Shown here one piece after another: positions 36,601 to 38,274 of a stretch of DNA of 38,274 nt. This stretch comes from Gammaproteobacteria bacterium (GTDB taxonomy: Bacteria; Pseudomonadota; Gammaproteobacteria; Pseudomonadales; Porticoccaceae): NCBI GenBank assembly GCA_018069465.1, contig JAGPUW010000021.1, positions 1-38,274 of the forward strand, written 5' to 3'. Numbering within the stretch: the first letter of the stretch is position 1; every line of letters begins with the position of its first letter. The notes beneath the pieces were generated by a model. It was not told the DNA's origin. It searched no databases and worked only from the letters and a program-made list of their open reading frames with translations. A program made the position numbers and the translations under genes.

Positions 36601-36899
36601 TGCGCAAAAATGGCCAGAATAATATTACCGAAGCACTGGTCGAAGCCGTGGCGCGGCGCTTTCGCCCGATATTATTAACCACCATGACCACCAGTTTTGG
36701 CCTGCTGCCCATGCTCATGGAAACCAGCCTGCAGGCGCGCTTTTTAATCCCCATGGCAGTGAGCATTGCCTTTGGCATTCTCTACGCCAGTATCGTGATT
36801 ATCTTTTTGGTTCCGGCCTTGATCGTGATTGCGGATGATTTTTCTAGACTTGGGCGAGGGGTTAAAAATAGAGTGAGGGCACGGGCTGAGGCTTTGTGA
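33648..36899 (+). CDS. RND efflux pump permease (AcrB/HAE family)
   Basis: The 1083-residue inner-membrane proton antiporter is the pump of the tripartite system. TM1 is at about 42-60; two large periplasmic loops lie between TM1-2 and TM7-8. The TM4 proton-relay pair is D425-D426 in GIVVDDAIVTGES. The C-terminal TM10-11 region has VALSGVVINDSVVLVDY. The first 35 residues are a polar Pro/Thr/Lys-rich cytoplasmic extension that is longer than usual. The reading frame extends upstream to 33489, but ATG 33648 fits the overlap with the adaptor. Context shows a complete efflux operon. Substrate class (drugs, solvents, lipids) is unknown. Confidence 0.94.
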   Translation: MTDAKTDKVPDPAKPQTTAPSSGHVDVPSDSTLVGWFASNPVAANIVMAFLMIAGFIAARGMITETFPSIDPKTITIVTPYPGATPYDIEESITRRVEEGMIGIEGVKRVSSSATEGVGRVTVEMEHFANPNQVLDDVQTQVDSLSDFPPQEAEETSIVKTKLTSSMMSLAVYGSVDEKTLHYWAERIEGDLLSLPEVSLVEVAGGRRYEIAIEVSETTLRDYGLTLDDVARRVAEFSIDIPGGNLRTDAGDILIRVKDKRYSGVEFANITIRSRSDGAQLRLGDIATIRDGFEDTRLINRYNGKAALFVRVSRSDSQDTLKMEEAIKAYLTGLSLPQGLSIEIWRNNTDILRDRISLMLRNAILGYLLVFMCLLLFLDLKLAFWTSLGIPISFLGGLLLVSFTGITMNMITLFALIVVIGIVVDDAIVTGESIFHEQQTHPGDPTAVLRGVHLVKAPVTIGVLTTIAAFAPLLMSTGTLAQVMRPVPLVVIAILSISLIEAFYILPAHLANTTHWSRGVLAKVRDSTQAALDGFVQRRIVPGIRLGLNYRYATLALACASIIISVGIFQGGFVRFVFFPQIDSDHITVSLKMPTGTPFETTYNYAEQILKAGEAIAAEVDAQYAEDGKSPPLVEAISFTVGSLASDRSGPSASNAGANAENLAQIRMELVPGDQRPVSSGELGRRWRERAPAIPGVESLVFRSNLVHMGDDIGLELIHRDEKTLAVAAAQLKQGLAAIEGVSEVEDSFELGKREYVFELTRAGLAAGLTPADIGRQLRRAFYGAEIHRIQRARNELKVMVRYPHAERRNLSDLYNARLRLPNGEEMDLRTAVVIREERGYSRIERVDGRRIVTVTANVEENITTPDDVMGALQKDVLPQLLTVFPELSYDFSGASRDQRDDMASLKGNLFIALMVMFVMLASLLRSYIQPLIILSAIPFGFVGSLLGHLLLGFDISFISLFGMVALSGVVINDSVVLVDYYNHLRKNGQNNITEALVEAVARRFRPILLTTMTTSFGLLPMLMETSLQARFLIPMAVSIAFGILYASIVIIFLVPALIVIADDFSRLGRGVKNRVRARAEAL

Positions 36900-36909
36900 T
36901 GGGCTCAAT

Positions 36910-37245
36910 ATGAAAGAATTTCGATTTGTTAATAAGCAGTCGCTAAAAGAATTTAAAGCCTTGCCGTTAACAGTTCAAAAGCGCTTTGCTGCTGACTTGA
37001 ACGAAATTTGTAAAGGCAAGCAGCCATTCTCTAAATTCAAGCATATTGCGGATAGTGTGGGTGTAGGTGCTATAGAGTTAATAGAAAATGGCCGCCCGGC
37101 TTACCGCACCGTATATGTGGCAAAGTTTAAAGGGGCTGTGTACATCCTCCACTCATTTACCAAAACAACGAATGGCGTAGACCGCAAAGCAATGGGAACA
37201 GCGAAGAGACGCTATAAAGCGATGATGGTTGAAATCAACTCGTAA
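36910..37245 (+). CDS. HigB/RelE-like toxin (Gp49-like, DUF891 family)
   Basis: The 111-residue basic protein has a RelE/HigB-like fold pattern: ALPLTVQKRFAADLNEI helix, a short PAYRTVYVAKF strand pair, and a C-terminal YILHSFTKTT then KRRYKAMM. This matches the phage-derived Gp49/HigB group of ribosome-dependent mRNA interferases. It is followed by an XRE-family antitoxin 74 bases later, the toxin-first order of higBA. It starts only 10 bases after the efflux pump stop, so it may be read through from that operon. Conserved basic and aromatic residues are present, but activity is untested. Base composition falls from here to the right edge. Confidence 0.85.
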   Translation: MKEFRFVNKQSLKEFKALPLTVQKRFAADLNEICKGKQPFSKFKHIADSVGVGAIELIENGRPAYRTVYVAKFKGAVYILHSFTKTTNGVDRKAMGTAKRRYKAMMVEINS

Positions 37246-37256
37246 TATATCACTAC

Positions 37257-37300
37257 TTGTATGCGAGTTTGGTAAAGCATACAATATATCAGCACTGATA
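37257..37300 (+). promoter_or_regulatory. candidate autoregulated promoter of the antitoxin gene
   Basis: TTGTAT (37257-37262), a 17-base spacer and TACAAT (37280-37285) form a promoter. Its two elements lie within the arms of a perfect inverted repeat, TTGTATGC (37257-37264) and GCATACAA (37277-37284). A second palindrome, TATCAG-CA-CTGATA (37287-37300), covers the predicted start site. AATATATCA occurs at 37244-37252 and 37283-37291. These look like antitoxin operators. Confidence 0.6.
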
Positions 37301-37319
37301 TGCAAATGCGGAGAACACA

Positions 37320-37625
37320 ATGGCTTCAATTACGTACAAGAATATCTTCGAGGCGGTTACCGACGACCAGGAAGAAGCGAACGAACTGCAAACTCGCGCC
37401 GACTTGATGTCAGTTATTCGCGACATTGTTGTGGATAATGGTTGGAAGCAAAGTCAGGTGGCAGAGAAGATTGGGCTTACTCAACCGAGAGTGAGCGATT
37501 TGTTGAACGGTAAGATAGAAAAATTTTCCATCGACTTGCTAATGACCTGCCTCTTCCGCCTGGGCTTTCGTTTCAAGCCGAGCTATAAGAATCATAAGCT
37601 GACAATGACTGTTCAAGCTGCATAA
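37320..37625 (+). CDS. HigA-like antitoxin, XRE-family DNA-binding protein
   Basis: The 101-residue protein has a helix-turn-helix at about residues 42-65 (WKQSQVAEKIGLTQPRVSDL then LNGK). The preceding NELQTRADLMSVIRDIV helix is typical of small antitoxins that neutralise Gp49-like toxins. GGAG at 37310-37313 is 6 bases before ATG 37320. The gene appears to have its own promoter, with inverted repeats that the protein itself may bind. Being toxin-distal with its own promoter would keep antitoxin in excess, as described for some higBA systems. Confidence 0.85.
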   Translation: MASITYKNIFEAVTDDQEEANELQTRADLMSVIRDIVVDNGWKQSQVAEKIGLTQPRVSDLLNGKIEKFSIDLLMTCLFRLGFRFKPSYKNHKLTMTVQAA

Positions 37626-37712
37626 TAAAGGAAAGAAAGACACTCTTGGGTTGGTTTGTAAAGGTGTAGGTTTTGTATTTTCGTTTTGCTGTGTCTGGGC
37701 TTCGAGTCTGCG

Positions 37713-37752
37713 ATTTGTAATAAGTGGAAATTCAGGCATCGTAATTACAAAT
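37713..37752. repeat. 9-bp inverted repeat in the A+T-rich gap after the antitoxin gene
   Basis: ATTTGTAAT (37713-37721) and ATTACAAAT (37744-37752) are perfect complements separated by 22 bases. They could be an operator or a weak hairpin. The rest of the 210-base gap (37626-37835) shows no gene I can support. Confidence 0.4.
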
Positions 37753-37835
37753 GTTATTGCAAGACCAGACCTCGTAGGTTGCATGGGATATTTTTATGAA
37801 ATTCAATAGAAAGTGATTTTAATGAAAGGCTGGAT

Positions 37836-38174
37836 ATGAGTATTGGCGGCGGTCTTGTACTGGGTGCAATAGTTGGTGTTGTATGGCGATTTATTTCTGA
37901 TCCGAAGTGTCGTGCTTGGTTAGAGGAGAGAGCTGGCAGGGCGGAAGCTGAAGAACATGATAAAAAAATTAAGAGAATGGAGCGTAGAATTGATAAGTCG
38001 TTTAAATCTATTAGTGTATTGATTACTGCCTTGTATGACGAGTTCATAGCTTCATTGAAAGATATAGATTCTAGTGGTTCAGCTAAAGATATTGACAAAA
38101 TTTTATCTGTTGAAAGTAAGTGTTTTTCTATTAAGGGCACCTCTAAAAATAGCCAATATATGATAAAATTCTAA
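37836..38174 (+). CDS. small membrane-anchored coiled-coil protein, unknown
   Basis: The 112-residue protein is not one I recognise. It has an N-terminal membrane segment (GGGLVLGAIVGVVWRFI, about residues 4-20), then a highly charged helix of about residues 28-60 (EERAGRAEAEEHDKKIKRME) likely to form a coiled coil, and a polar C-terminus. AAAGG at 37825-37829 supports ATG 37836. The gene is clearly richer in A+T than the core genes to the left, and it lies between a toxin-antitoxin pair and an insertion sequence, so it is probably accessory DNA. No function can be assigned. The possibility that the IS has truncated a longer protein cannot be excluded. Confidence 0.6.
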   Translation: MSIGGGLVLGAIVGVVWRFISDPKCRAWLEERAGRAEAEEHDKKIKRMERRIDKSFKSISVLITALYDEFIASLKDIDSSGSAKDIDKILSVESKCFSIKGTSKNSQYMIKF

Positions 38175-38201
38175 CCCTAATAAATTAGGAATCAAACCAA
38201 T

Positions 38202-38274
38202 ATGTCGCAGCCAGGTTTTTTTGATCTAGAAGATCGGCACAACAAATTAAGTGAAAAAGACCCCCTTTTGGCGC
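38202..38274 (+). mobile_element. start of an IS5-like transposase gene, cut by the window edge
   Basis: From ATG 38202 the frame encodes MSQPGFFDLEDR, continues with Lys-Leu-Ser-rich residues to an EKDPLLA segment, and runs off the window. I recognise the Q-x-GFFD-x-(E/D)-(E/D)-R opening as that of many IS5-family transposases. Only 24 codons are visible, so the family call is tentative. The left inverted repeat of the element cannot be fixed without its right end. The palindrome CCTAAT-AA-ATTAGG at 38176-38189 lies just before the gene. Confidence 0.6.

Noticed and set aside
37754-38140. 128-codon minus-strand frame opposite the small coiled-coil gene
   Set aside because: The plus-strand gene has a good ribosome site and a coherent membrane plus coiled-coil layout. 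The reverse frame is Ser/Leu/Ile-rich without a visible start signal.

Overview
The window looks like a chromosome segment from a gammaproteobacterium. The main evidence is the conserved block rlmE-ftsH-folP-glmM-tpiA-secG-tRNA-Leu-tRNA-fMet-rimP-nusA-infB-rbfA-truB-rpsO-pnp, with yhbY divergent from rlmE. This is the E. coli/Pseudomonas order, without the argG that E. coli carries between the two tRNAs. The DUF1302/DUF1329 envelope genes, several GTG/TTG starts and moderate G+C would fit a marine Cellvibrionales/Spongiibacteraceae-type organism. That finer placement is inference, not read from the sequence.

Layout. (1) 1-3.5 kb: a plus-strand envelope group of a DUF1329 C-terminus, a YCF48-like Asp-box repeat protein and a DUF1302 outer-membrane protein, closed by a bidirectional terminator. 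(2) 3.6-19.6 kb: the housekeeping block for rRNA methylation, membrane proteolysis, folate and amino-sugar synthesis, glycolysis, protein export, two tRNAs, transcription elongation, translation initiation, ribosome maturation, pseudouridylation, ribosomal protein S15 and RNA decay. A consensus sigma-70 promoter with a G+C-rich discriminator precedes the initiator tRNA. (3) 19.7-23.4 kb: a MOSC protein, a transglutaminase-like protein, a glycine-zipper lipoprotein, alanine dehydrogenase and a DUF5610-like protein. (4) 23.4-27.8 kb, minus strand: a noncoding patch of inverted and direct repeats, an atypical trpBA pair, a DUF2490-like outer-membrane protein and a class III CoA-transferase. (5) 28.0-30.8 kb: a small mechanosensitive channel (MscS), then two SEC-C zinc-motif proteins on the minus strand, one of them a HEAT-like/UPF0149/SEC-C composite and the other YchJ-like. 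(6) 31.0-36.9 kb: a complete tripartite RND efflux operon (outer-membrane factor, adaptor, pump). (7) 36.9-38.3 kb: an A+T-richer accessory tail with a HigB/HigA-type toxin-antitoxin pair, a small membrane-anchored coiled-coil protein of unknown function and the start of an IS5-like transposase cut by the window edge.

Most of the window is well-understood core genome. The least explained parts are the 23.4-23.6 kb repeat patch, the divergent trpBA pair, the paired SEC-C genes, the envelope group at the left edge and the accessory tail. In the tail, the higA promoter elements coincide with the arms of an inverted repeat. I found no CRISPR array and no clear prophage. No convincing new multi-gene defence system is visible inside the window, but the accessory tail continues past the right edge.
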